A stretch of 64,000 bases of DNA from positions 186,001-250,000 of the forward strand of contig NZ_CP045497.1 in NCBI RefSeq assembly GCF_015500075.1, given 5' to 3'. Below, one piece after another: positions 16,629 through 25,436 of the stretch (position 1 is its first letter; every line of letters starts with the position of its first letter). Both the position numbers and the translations under genes were made by a program. The notes beneath the pieces are model-generated. The model was not told the origin of the DNA. It made no database searches and worked only from the letters and a program-made list of their open reading frames with translations. This stretch comes from Mesorhizobium sp. INR15. Its GTDB lineage: Bacteria; Pseudomonadota; Alphaproteobacteria; Rhizobiales; Rhizobiaceae.

Positions 16629-18083
16629 ATGGGGTATTCGGCTTGAGCCTCATCTTTTGGCGGGGATGCCATCAAGGTGCTGCGCTTCGAGCTGATGATA
16701 AAACGTGGTCGGTTCCCTGGAAACGCCACAAGCCATCAGGAAGGACAAGCGCAGCATGAAACATTATGTAGGATTGGACGTCTCGGTGAAAGATTCCGCA
16801 ATTTGCATCGTCGACGAAACAGGCACGGTGTGCCGCGAGGTGAAGGTGCCGACCCATCCCGAGGATCTTGCGCGGGTGCTCAAGGATCCCGCCTGGCGGT
16901 TGGAACGCGTCGAGCTTGAAGCCGGACCTTTGTCGCAATGGCTGTTCGAAGGTCTTGCCAAGGCCGGCTTGCCAGTGGTTTGCATTGAGACGCGTCACGT
17001 CAACGCATTCCTGAAGGCGCAGCCGAACAAGACCGACCGCAATGATGCGCGCGGGATCGCGCAGATGATGCGGGTCAATCTGTTCCGCCCGGTGCATGTA
17101 AAGACCCTGACGAGTCAGAAGCGCCGGGCGCTACTGACGGCGCGCAAGCTCTTAAAGGACAAGGCGATTGCCATCGAGAACGACATCCGCGGGCTGTTGC
17201 GCAACTTCGGGCTCAAAGTTGGCAAGGTCGGTGCGGTCAAGTTTGAGGAGCGGATCCGCGAGCTCACCGAAGGCATGCCCGATCTGGCCGAGATCGTCGA
17301 ACAGTTGCTCGACGCGAGCCGCAAGCTGCGCCAGAATTATGCCGCCCTGCACCGCAAGCTTCTGGCGATCGTACGGGATGATGAGGTTTGCCGCCGGCTG
17401 ATGTCGATCCCCGGTGTCGGCCCCGTCGTGTCGCTGGCCTACACCGCGACGATCGATATCCCCGCCCGCTTCCGCAACTCCAAGGCGTCGGTCCGATTTT
17501 GGGCTTGACGCCGGCGCTCCATGAATCGGGCGAAAGCCGCCGGGTGGGCGGGATCTCGTTATGTGGCGACGGCATGATGCGAACGTTGCTCTACGAGGCC
17601 GCGCAGACCCTGCTCACGCGGGTGACGAAATGGTCCTGGCTGAAGGCCTGGGCGATGGGCGTCGCCAAGCGGCGCGGCCAGGGGAAAGCCATCGTTGCGC
17701 TCGCCCACCGGCTGGCGGTGATCATGCATCGCATCTGGAGCGACGGCACACAGTTCCGCTGGACCAGGACGGAAATGACGCCGGTCGCCGGCTGAACAAT
17801 TGATAAACATCGCCCCCCGACGGGGGACGACACCAGTTCCACCCGCCGGTGGAAAGCTGTCCTTCGCGGGACGAGGATGAGGTGAGTTCGTCGACTGGCT
17901 TGGCTCGATTGCCCATCATCGGCAATCAAGGCGCTCGACAGATTGTTCCACCCATTCTTCTGAATCCCCATAGAGGGCAGGGCCAGAGCGCCGATCCCGG
18001 AGAGAAGCAAGGCCCCGCGAAAGACGTCCAATGCCGGCAAAGCGAAAAAGAGAGGCGCTTGACTTCAAACCGCCGAATAGAGA
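16629..18083 (+). mobile_element. IS110-family element inserted in an IS5 transposase gene
   Basis: The limits come from where the split IS5 reading frame breaks off and resumes; the two IS5 halves share only about 3 bp at the junction. The 1,455-bp length is normal for IS110. The element carries one transposase gene (16756-17795, frameshifted), about 130 bp upstream of it and about 290 bp downstream. IS110 elements lack long terminal repeats and use a DEDD transposase guided by a bridge RNA from the non-coding ends; I have not identified that RNA here. Confidence 0.7.
16756..17795 (+). pseudogene. IS110-family DEDD transposase with a single-base frameshift
   Basis: ATG 16756 begins MKHYVGLDVSVKDSAICIVD (first catalytic Asp). 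The second DEDD cluster is in NKTDRNDARGIAQMM. The C-terminal transposase_20 domain starts at RLMSIPGVGPVVSLAY. After FRNSKA near 17487 the frame shifts: a frame offset by one continues VGPILGLTPALHESGESRRV to the natural end at 17795. One G appears to be missing. The joined protein would be about 346 residues, full length, so the break is recent or a sequence error. Confidence 0.8.
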
Positions 18084-18554
18084 AGCCAGTCGGTCAAGAC
18101 CACCGAAAGCGGCGGGATACGGGGCTTCGACGCCGGCAAAAAGATCATGGGCCGCAAGCGCCATATCGTCGTCGACACGCTCGGCCTGCTGGTCGGTCTC
18201 GTCATTCATGCCGCCGACATCCAGGATCGCGACGGCGCGCCGGCCGTTCTGAAATCGATCCTCAAACGCTGGCCGTGGCTGCGCCATGTCTTCGCCGATG
18301 GCGGCTATGCAGGACCGAAGCTGAAAGGCGCACTGCAAAAGATCGGCAAGTTCACGCTGGAAATCGTCAAGAGAACCGACAAGGCCAACGGCTTTCAGGT
18401 CCTGCCACGTCGCTGGGTGGTGGAGCGCACCTTCGCATGGCTCGGCCGCTGCAGAAGGCTCGCCAAGGACTTCGAGCGCACCATCGCTTCCGCCGAGGCA
18501 TGGGTCTTCGTCGCCAACATCCGCCTGCTCACCCGCAGGATCGCAAGAGCTTGA
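18084..18554 (+). pseudogene. IS5-family transposase, 3' portion
   Basis: It resumes at SQSVKTTESGG (18084) and continues GRKRHIVVDTLGLLVGLVIH (catalytic Asp), VFADGGYAGPKLKGAL (second Asp) and RRWVVERTFAWLGRCRRLAK (catalytic Glu) to a stop at 18554. With the 16353-16628 part it makes one nearly complete DDE transposase. The right end of the element lies at about 18583, where GAGCCTGACTC on the minus strand joins the truncated IS1380 gene. Confidence 0.85.
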
Positions 18555-18583
18555 TATCAAGCCATTCTTTTTGAGTCAGGCTC

Positions 18584-19200
18584 TCAGCCCCGCTCGGCCG
18601 CTTCGCCGGTCGCAGGACCGCACCGACGAACCGGCCGTCGCCATCGAACACAACAATCGGCTGGAAGCCGTATTCGTCGTGATGGGCATTGAACAGGCGG
18701 AGCTGCTGGCCGCCATGCACCGCGTCAAAAGTGTCGTCAATGTCGAGCACGATCCGCTTCGGAACCTGGCGGAAGGAAGCGCAATAAAGGTCGACCATCG
18801 CACGGCCCATAACGACCAGTTCGCGCACGCCGGGCAGGTTCTCCAGCCGGCACATCGTCGATTGCGAGGCCAGATCCCGACCCGAAGGCAGCGCATCCTG
18901 GGCCATCTTGAAGATCGGATCGCAGCGCAGCCGGTTGGCGTCATTGCCATCCTCGTAGCCGGCGGCAATCATCTTGACGCGGAAGCCGATCATATCTGCA
19001 AAGCTGTGGATGACCCGGTCCGGGCAGCGCGGATCGTCGATGCAACGCGCCAGACGCTCGGCGACACGCAGCCGCTTTTCCACCTCGGCCAGAGCCAGAA
19101 CACCACTGTTCGAGGATAGCATCCCCCCGTCGAAACGGGCGACGACAGACTTGCTGCGAACAGATGACAAACCCGTCAGCGGCAGCGTAGGATCATTCAT
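18584..19200 (-). pseudogene. IS1380-family transposase, truncated by the IS5 insertion
   Basis: From ATG 19200 the product begins MNDPTLPLTGLSSVRSKSVV and keeps the first part of the IS1380 DDE domain, including RIVLDIDDTFDAVHG with the first catalytic Asp. After RPAKRPSGAE the frame runs into IS5 end sequence (SLTQKEWLDIK...). About 205 of the normal 430 or so residues remain. The other half is not found on the far side of the IS5 remnant, so a deletion accompanied or followed the insertion. Confidence 0.8.
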
Positions 19201-19361
19201 GGCGGGTGTGGTCTCCGGAACATGGCGCGGATCGGCCTAAGCAACCAAATCCTACGTCATTTCAACGGTTTGCTCCACATCCGCCAACCTGCCAGTAGAG
19301 TCGAGGAAGGGCGCGGTGGCTTGGGCCGTGTTGGCATCGCTCCGTTTCCCTTCCCCGCTCA

Positions 19362-19399
<38 letters not shown>

Positions 19400-19407
19400 G
19401 ACTGGTT

Positions 19408-20716
19408 TCATCGTGAGGCACGCGGCGGCGGTCCAATGTGCACGCGTCGAAGACGCAGGACACCAAGTTTTCCGAAGACAATGTCGTCGGAGAAACGCTG
19501 TGTGCCGCGTCCCTGCACCTTGTGCCGTTTGCGCAGGAAGGCGCGAACACGGTCATAGACGTGGTTGTCGACCGCTCGATAGGCCGGCAAGCGTGTTCCA
19601 TAGCCAAAGTAGCCTGACCAGCCGGGTGCAGACCACGGGCCACGGCTCTTTGTTGCCGTTTACCAAGTGATCGCCAATCTTCGTTTTGATCCGTTGCACG
19701 CTCTTCTTGGATGGGCTCGCACCCAAGTACCAATGGCCGTCTTTCCGGTAGCGGTGAGGTCCGAACGTATAGCCAAGGAAGTCGAAAGGCTCCGTGCGGG
19801 CATCCTTCAGCGAGGTCTTCGCCTCGTTCAGCGTCAGCCCGAGTTTCATCATCACCGAACGTGTCCACGCCAGCGCCTCGTCCGCGTGCCCGCGGCTGAG
19901 GATGACGAAGTCATCGGCATAGGAGATGACATGCGCACGGAACGCCTCGCCGCGTCCGGTGAGCCGCCAATGTTTCAGGAACCGGTTCATGTAGATGACC
20001 GAGAGCAGCGGGCTTGCGACCCCACCTTGCGGCGTGCCGCGCGTGCTGCTCTTACCACCGCTCACGTGCCGTTTCCCGTCACCGTCCCGCTCTTCGATCG
20101 GCGCTTTCAGCCACAGCTTGATCAGCCGCAGCACGTGCCGGTCGACAATGCGCCGGGCCACCGATTTGAGGAGGTTCGAATGCGGAATCGTGTCGAAGTA
20201 TTTCGACAAATCGGCGTCTACCACGTCCGTGTAGCCCCGGCAGACAAGCCGGTGCACTTCCTTGATTGCGTCGGTCCCACTGCGTCTGGGCCGATAGCCA
20301 TAGGCACCATCCTCGAAGTCCGCCTCGAATATCGGTTCCAGCACCAGCTTGGCGGCGGTCTGAACAACCCGGTCCCGAATGGTCGGGATGCCGAGCGGAC
20401 GTTCGCCGCCCCCCGGCTTCGGGATCATCACCCGTCGCACCGGCTGCGGCCGGTAGGTCTTCGAGACAAGTTCCTCGCGCAGGCCCGCCAGCCACCTCTC
20501 CGCGCCTTCCGCCTCGATCTTCGCGAATGTCACGCCGTCCACGCCCGGCGAACCCGCATTGGCGCGGGCCAGCGCATAGGCATGGCGCAGCATGTCCTCA
20601 CGGCAGATCTTGTCGTAGAGCACGTAGAAGCGGAAAACGGGCTCCGCCTTCGCCTTACGATACAGCTTCCTCTGCAGGTTCCTGATCTTTTCGGGTGTTT
20701 CGAGGCTCATCGCCAA
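19408..20716 (-). pseudogene. Group II intron reverse transcriptase/maturase with a 3' frameshift
   Basis: ATG 20716. The reverse transcriptase blocks are clear: GSPGVDGVTF, the RP.RRV.IPKPGGGERPLGIP block, TRGTPQGGVASPLLS and the catalytic ISYADDFVIL. The C-terminal maturase part continues FLGYTFGPHRYRKDGHWYLG. Near 19610 the frame shifts: the first frame ends in an unrelated tail while another frame supplies GYFGYGTRLPAYRAVDNHVY to the proper end at 19408. Compared with relatives a short block between two GGCTG copies seems lost, so the deletion may be real rather than a read error. Loss of the last 65 or so residues would weaken maturase and mobility. Confidence 0.8.
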
Positions 20717-21213
20717 TCACCCCCTCCTCACCAACTTCGAAAGCACACCAGAAGTCAGGGCCCTTCCCTCCACCAGCATTACCCGGCTTCAGCGGTATTA
20801 TGACCCTGTCCGACTCCCACCGGCACCGCCGCCCTGACGGCTGCGTTGAGGCCGCTACCCCCATGCCGAGCGGGTCTCCCCCGTTACCCGCATCACCCTT
20901 CCGACGTGCCGTGCCCATTACCCCGGCGGATCGAACGGGTGCACATGTCGATTGCTTCCCCGTTCACGCGGCCTTCCCCGAAATTCAGGCGGGTCGGCAT
21001 CCACATCATCACTTTCGAGGCCTGCTCAGGCTTCACTCACGTTACGGCCCATCGGATTGCTCAACCGCCCAAGGCGGCCTTTGTCACGAGGCTTCGACCC
21101 GGCCAGTTACCCGACCGAACCGCTCGTCAGCTACCAGACCAATCGACTACTATCTGGGTGGAACCTTCCTCCACTGGTGATACGCGCCATCGGGGCGCAC
21201 TGAATTTTTCAGG

Positions 21214-22365
21214 CTAGTGGATTGATCGGGACGGAAGAGTCCTGTTTGGGATTCCCCGCGCCGCTGCGGCATGCGACATTGCGGGATGCGTACTGGTATC
21301 AGCATCGACATTACGGCTTCGGACAGGGCTCGGCTTGAAGCGATCGTCGCTGCGCGCAGTTCGCCCCAGAAGCATGTCTGGCGAGCGCAGATCATTCTGC
21401 TGACCGATGAGGGTCTGGGGACCGCCGGGATTATGGCGGCGACAGCCAAGTCGAAGACCTGCGTGTGGCGCTGGCAGGAGCGCTTCATGGACGAGGGCGT
21501 CGACGGGCTGCTGCGCGACAAGACCCGACCTCCGGGCATCGCGCCGCTGCAGTCTGGGCTGGTCGACAAGGTGGTGGCGCTGACGCTCGAGCCGCCTGAC
21601 CACGAGGCGACGCACTGGACGGTTCGCGCGATGGCGAAGGCGGTCGGTATCGCGGCGTCCTCGGTCGTGAAGATCTGGCACGACCACGGCCTCGCTCCTC
21701 ACCGCTGGCGCAGCTTCAAGCTGTCCAACGACAAGGCGTTTGCCGAGAAGCTGCACGACGTGGTCGGGCTCTACGTATCGCCGCCCGCCCACGCTATCGT
21801 GCTGTCGGTCGACGAAAAGAGTCAGATCCAGGCGCTCGATCGCAGCCAGCCGGGGTTGCCGCTGAAGCGGGGCCGCGGGGCTACCATGACCCACGACTAC
21901 AAACGCAACGGCACGACCACGCTGTTTGCCGCGCTCAATGTCCTCGATGGTTCGGTGATCGGCCGCAATATGCAGCGCCACCGCCATCAGGAGTTCATCC
22001 GCTTCCTCAACGCCGTCGAGGCCGAACTTCCGCCCGACAAGGCCATCCACGTGATCCTCGACAACTATGCCACTCACAAGCAACCCAAAGTGCGCGCTTG
22101 GCTGGCCAGGCATCCGCGCTGGACCTTCCATTTTGTGCCGACGTCCTGCTCCTGGCTCAATGCCGTCGAGGGCTTCTTCGCCAAGCTCACTCGCCGTCGC
22201 CTGAAGTACGGTGTCTTCTACTCCGTCGTCGATCTCCAGGCTGCCATCAACCGCTTTATCAAGGAGCACAATCAGCAGCCCCGACCCTTCGTCTGGAGAG
22301 CCGATCCCGACGAGATCATCGCTGCCGTCAGGCGCGGGCACCAAACGTTGGAATCAATCCACTAG
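21214..22365 (+). mobile_element. IS630-family insertion sequence, apparently intact
   Basis: Perfect 13-bp terminal inverted repeats CTAGTGGATTGAT (21214-21226) and ATCAATCCACTAG (22353-22365) bound a single transposase gene. The TA inside the terminal CTAG is compatible with the TA target duplication of this family. The element is inserted next to an older IS630 fragment (22378-22984). Confidence 0.75.
21286..22365 (+). CDS. IS630-family transposase
   Basis: About 359 residues from ATG 21286 (MRTGISIDITASDRARLEAI). The N-terminal HTH (ATAKSKTCVWRWQERFMDEG) is followed by a DDE catalytic domain with AIVLSVDEKSQIQALD, VILDNYATHK and SWLNAVEGFFAKL carrying the three acidic residues. The stop codon TAG lies inside the right terminal repeat. 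All motifs are present, so it may be active. An ATG at 21271 adds five residues. Confidence 0.9.
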   Translation: MRTGISIDITASDRARLEAIVAARSSPQKHVWRAQIILLTDEGLGTAGIMAATAKSKTCVWRWQERFMDEGVDGLLRDKTRPPGIAPLQSGLVDKVVALTLEPPDHEATHWTVRAMAKAVGIAASSVVKIWHDHGLAPHRWRSFKLSNDKAFAEKLHDVVGLYVSPPAHAIVLSVDEKSQIQALDRSQPGLPLKRGRGATMTHDYKRNGTTTLFAALNVLDGSVIGRNMQRHRHQEFIRFLNAVEAELPPDKAIHVILDNYATHKQPKVRAWLARHPRWTFHFVPTSCSWLNAVEGFFAKLTRRRLKYGVFYSVVDLQAAINRFIKEHNQQPRPFVWRADPDEIIAAVRRGHQTLESIH

Positions 22366-22377
22366 GTAGCCGCGGCA

Positions 22378-22984
22378 CTGAAAAACCATTCTGCCGGCCG
22401 AGCAGCTCAAGCCAAAGCTGACGCGCCGGCGTGCGCAATGGATGCGCTACCAGGCCCGCATTGATCTTACGCGCCTGGTCTTTCTGGATGAAACATGGGT
22501 CAAGACCAACATGGCGCCGTTGCGCGGCTGGGGTGCGCGCGGCAAGCGGCTGATGGCTCACGCGTTATATGGCCATTGGAAGACGATGACCTTCATTGCC
22601 GCGCTGCGGCATGATCGGGTGGAGGCGCCTTGGGTCATTGACGGACCCATCAATGCGCAGACCTTCCGCGTCTATGTCGAAACCGAACTCATCAAAACAC
22701 TGAAGCCGGGTGACATCGTCATTCTCGACAATCTCGGTTCTCACAAGGGCCAAGCAGTCCGCGATATCGTCAGGGCCGCCGGCGCAAGGCTCTTCTTCCT
22801 GCCGCCCTACAGCCCAGACCTCAATCCAATCGAGAAGCTGTTCGCCAAGCTAAAGCACTGCATGCGACGTGCAGCCAAACGAAGCATCGAGGCCGTACAC
22901 AACGCTATCGCCAGCACCCTTGACGACGTCACCCCAAACGAATGCAACAACTACATCGAAAGCGCAGGCTACAAGTCAACCTAA
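22378..22984 (+). pseudogene. IS630-family transposase, C-terminal portion
   Basis: A frame open from about 22388 reads LPAEQLKPKLTRRRAQWM, then LVFLDETWVKTNMAPLRGW, DIVILDNLGSHKG and FFLPPYSPDLNPIEKLFAKL, the complete DDE domain of a different IS630 subgroup from the intact copy. The N-terminal HTH half is missing, cut where the neighbouring IS630 inserted. It ends (TAA 22982-22984) 17 bp from the 3' end of the class II aldolase gene. Confidence 0.85.
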
Positions 22985-23001
22985 ATGCGAAATGCTCTAG
23001 G

Positions 23002-23661
23002 TTATCTGGTCGAGCTCGTCCCATCAGGTGGGGAATGGTTCACTATTGTTTCGATCTGGTCTTGGGTCAGCATGCGCGGCAACAACCCACGGGTCAGGAT
23101 CGCAAGGCGGGCGGTGTCCTCCAGTTCCTCGATTGCGTTACATGCGGCCTCGACGTCAGTGCCTGCCACAACCGGCCCATGATTGGCCAGCATGACAGCA
23201 GTACGCCGGCCGGCCAAGCCTCGAACAGCCTCGCCCATAGCGGGATCGCCCGGCATAAAATATGGCAGGAGTTGCACCTTGCCCAATCGCATGATCGCGT
23301 AGGGCGTCAGTGGTGGAAGGAAGTTGTCGGGATCGGTGTCTGGCAGCATCGACAATGCAACGGAGTGGCAGGAGTGCAGGTGAACCACGGCCCCGGTTCT
23401 GCTGCGTGTATCATAGAACGCTTGATGCAGCGGCATCTCCTTGGTGGGAGCATCACCAGCGATCAGGAAGTAGCTGGCATCCAAGTGGCTCAGCCGCCCT
23501 GGATCCAGGCGGCCAAAGCTAGTGCCCGTCGGGCTGACAAGAAGGCCGCCGTCCGAGGTGCGGGCCGAGATATTGCCGGTGGAACCCCCGGTGAGACCCC
23601 GATCAAAAAGGGATTTCGCAAGCACGCAAATTTTTTCACGCAGATTGCTATCTTCGCTCAT
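23002..23661 (-). CDS. otnC: Class II aldolase/adducin-family protein, likely 3-oxo-tetronate 4-phosphate decarboxylase
   Basis: 219 residues. The family's glycine-rich start (RGLTGGSTGNISAR, residues about 21-34), phosphate-binding segment (LVSPTGTSFGRL) and zinc ligands (VVHLHSCHSVAL, ANHGPVVAG) are present. In tetronate catabolism OtnC decarboxylates 3-oxo-tetronate 4-phosphate to dihydroxyacetone phosphate; the directly adjoining OtnK-like kinase makes that role likely. The start overlaps the kinase stop by 4 nt (ATGA), so translation is coupled. The 3' end lies beside IS630 debris, but the C-terminus is of normal length. Other class II aldolase substrates cannot be excluded by sequence alone. 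Confidence 0.82.
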   Translation of the reverse strand: MSEDSNLREKICVLAKSLFDRGLTGGSTGNISARTSDGGLLVSPTGTSFGRLDPGRLSHLDASYFLIAGDAPTKEMPLHQAFYDTRSRTGAVVHLHSCHSVALSMLPDTDPDNFLPPLTPYAIMRLGKVQLLPYFMPGDPAMGEAVRGLAGRRTAVMLANHGPVVAGTDVEAACNAIEELEDTARLAILTRGLLPRMLTQDQIETIVNHSPPDGTSSTR

Positions 23662-24929
23662 GGGGCGTCCAGCAAGGATAACGCATCGGAAAAGAACGTC
23701 TCAGCTCCGAAATTACCGGATTTCAGGATGAGCGCAATCTTGGTGCTCCCGGATGTGCAAAAGCACCATGGGACGCCGGGGGCTACTTCGGGCCCAATTT
23801 CCATCTGCCGCACGCCCAGGGCCCGGGTGACAGCGCCAGAGGTCTCACCCCCCGCAACGACAATGCGCGCGGCACCCAGATCGCGGGCACGGATGGCGCA
23901 CGCGGCAAGGGCGGCCTCGACGATCTCGCCCGCGCAGGCGACGCCAAGCTGGTTTTGGGAAGCACGCACCGTCTCGGGGTTGGCGGTAGCATAGATCAAA
24001 GGGGCGCGGAGAAGATCTTGCGCGGCGAGCCAGTCGAGCACGGCGCTTGTGCCAGCTTTCGCAAGGATCACCGGGTCCAGGCGAAACGAAGGTGCGCCTC
24101 GACTCAGATAATCCGCGACCTGCCGGTTGGACATGTCAGAAGCGCTGCCCGAAAGTACCACGGCACCCGGCCCAAGCGCCGGAATGACGGGCTTATCGGC
24201 GATGCGGGACAAGGTTCCATCTTGCAAGTACAACCTGGGCAATGGCATCGCTACGGCCGACCCGCCGGTCATCAACACCATGCTGCGGCAGGCGGTTGCA
24301 ACCGAGTCCAGATCGCTATTGTCGATCGCGTCAACCACCACATGAGCGATCCCTTCTGCCGCCAGCATGTCCAGCCGTTTCCGCAAGGCCACCGGCCCGA
24401 GCGCCACAATCGTGCGGTCGGCCAGCCCTACGCGCCCCGTCACCTGCGGCGCCAAAAGCCGCAGCAGGTTGCTGTCGCGCATAGGGGTCAGTGGGTGATC
24501 CTTCATCGGGCTTTCATTTAGGGGCGCCTCGTGGACGAATAGGTTGCCCATGAAAACACGCCGGCCGTTTTCTGGGAAGGAGGCGCAATAGATCGTTTGC
24601 GTCACGCCCAGTTCACGCATCAACATCTCGGCTACGGGGCCAATGTTTCCCGCTGGCGTGCTGTCGAAAGTGGAACAATATTTCCAAAAAAACCGCATCG
24701 CCCCGGCGTGACGCAACCACTTCAGCGCCGCGAGCGCCTCTGCCAGCGCTTCATCCAACGATGCCGTGCGGATCTTCAGGGCTATCACCTCGAAGGCGGC
24801 GCCATCGTCGTCCGGAGGTCCCTGTGGCACGCCGGTATGCAGCCTTACACGCACACCTGACCGCGCCAAAAGCCCCGCCAGATCGGTCGCACCTGTAAAA
24901 TCGTCGGCGATTGCTCCCAGCACAGTCAT
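23658..24929 (-). CDS. otnK: Four-carbon acid sugar kinase (DUF1537), likely 3-oxo-tetronate kinase
   Basis: 423 residues, the normal length. The N-terminal sugar-binding domain starts GAIADDFTGATDLAGLL and includes FFWKYCSTFDSTPAGNIGPV, a family hallmark. The C-terminal nucleotide-binding domain has VVAGGETSGAVTRALGV near residue 370. It phosphorylates 3-oxo-tetronate at C4 in the D-threonate, L-threonate or erythronate pathways. The pairing with the OtnC-type gene directly downstream is the diagnostic context. A decayed second copy of the same family lies upstream at about 25040-25430. Confidence 0.88.
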   Translation of the reverse strand: MTVLGAIADDFTGATDLAGLLARSGVRVRLHTGVPQGPPDDDGAAFEVIALKIRTASLDEALAEALAALKWLRHAGAMRFFWKYCSTFDSTPAGNIGPVAEMLMRELGVTQTIYCASFPENGRRVFMGNLFVHEAPLNESPMKDHPLTPMRDSNLLRLLAPQVTGRVGLADRTIVALGPVALRKRLDMLAAEGIAHVVVDAIDNSDLDSVATACRSMVLMTGGSAVAMPLPRLYLQDGTLSRIADKPVIPALGPGAVVLSGSASDMSNRQVADYLSRGAPSFRLDPVILAKAGTSAVLDWLAAQDLLRAPLIYATANPETVRASQNQLGVACAGEIVEAALAACAIRARDLGAARIVVAGGETSGAVTRALGVRQMEIGPEVAPGVPWCFCTSGSTKIALILKSGNFGAETFFSDALSLLDAP

Positions 24930-25039
24930 CTCGCATTTAGTCCCTTTGCTAATTTCCTCAGGATCGCGTCGGCAATTGCGATGTTCACTGCGAGAGGAGT
25001 ATTGTACAGAATGTCCAGTCCTAGAACGATCTCACATCT

Positions 25040-25430
25040 ACGTCGTGTGGCAGGGTTGACAGCGGATCGATGAAAAAGAGTAGGAATCTAGCGGGTCCAC
25101 GGCAATCATCGCTCCAAGTTGAGCGTTGCTGCCAAACGGCTCGCTCAACACCCCCTTCGAACCTGTTCGCGCTGGTCTCGAATTGAAAGTCGAGAAATAT
25201 TTGAAGATGTTTTTGGTCGTAGCCCTGCGCCTGAAGCCGGAGGTGCGCGTCAGGAAACTGCCAAACCCTTTCCTTCGCGGGGAGGGATGTGATCTCGACC
25301 GCACGACACCTCCGGCGCAATCTGTCGCCGTGCCGTCTTGCGGGAAATCTAGTAGCAACATTTATGGCATCCCGTCCGCGAAAAGGTCGTTCGCACCCGT
25401 GAAATCGTCGGCAGCACCACCCAGCAGCAT
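25040..25430 (-). pseudogene. Decayed DUF1537 kinase remnant
   Basis: On the minus strand an ATG at 25430, 7 nt after the stop of the LVIVD gene, begins MLLGGAADDFTGANDLFADG, the diagnostic N-terminus of an OtnK-type kinase, and stops at once. About 170 bp on, in another frame, NIFKYFSTFNSRPA matches the conserved KYCSTFDSTPAGN block. Large internal losses separate the matches. The remnant fills most of the 507-bp gap between the intact otnK and the LVIVD gene. It is probably the original gene of this operon position or a degraded duplicate. Confidence 0.65.
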
Positions 25431-25436
25431 CCCGTC

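Noticed and set aside
19667..20803. 378-residue plus-strand ORF
   Set aside because: It is fully antisense to the group II intron reverse transcriptase, whose YADD and other blocks are clear.
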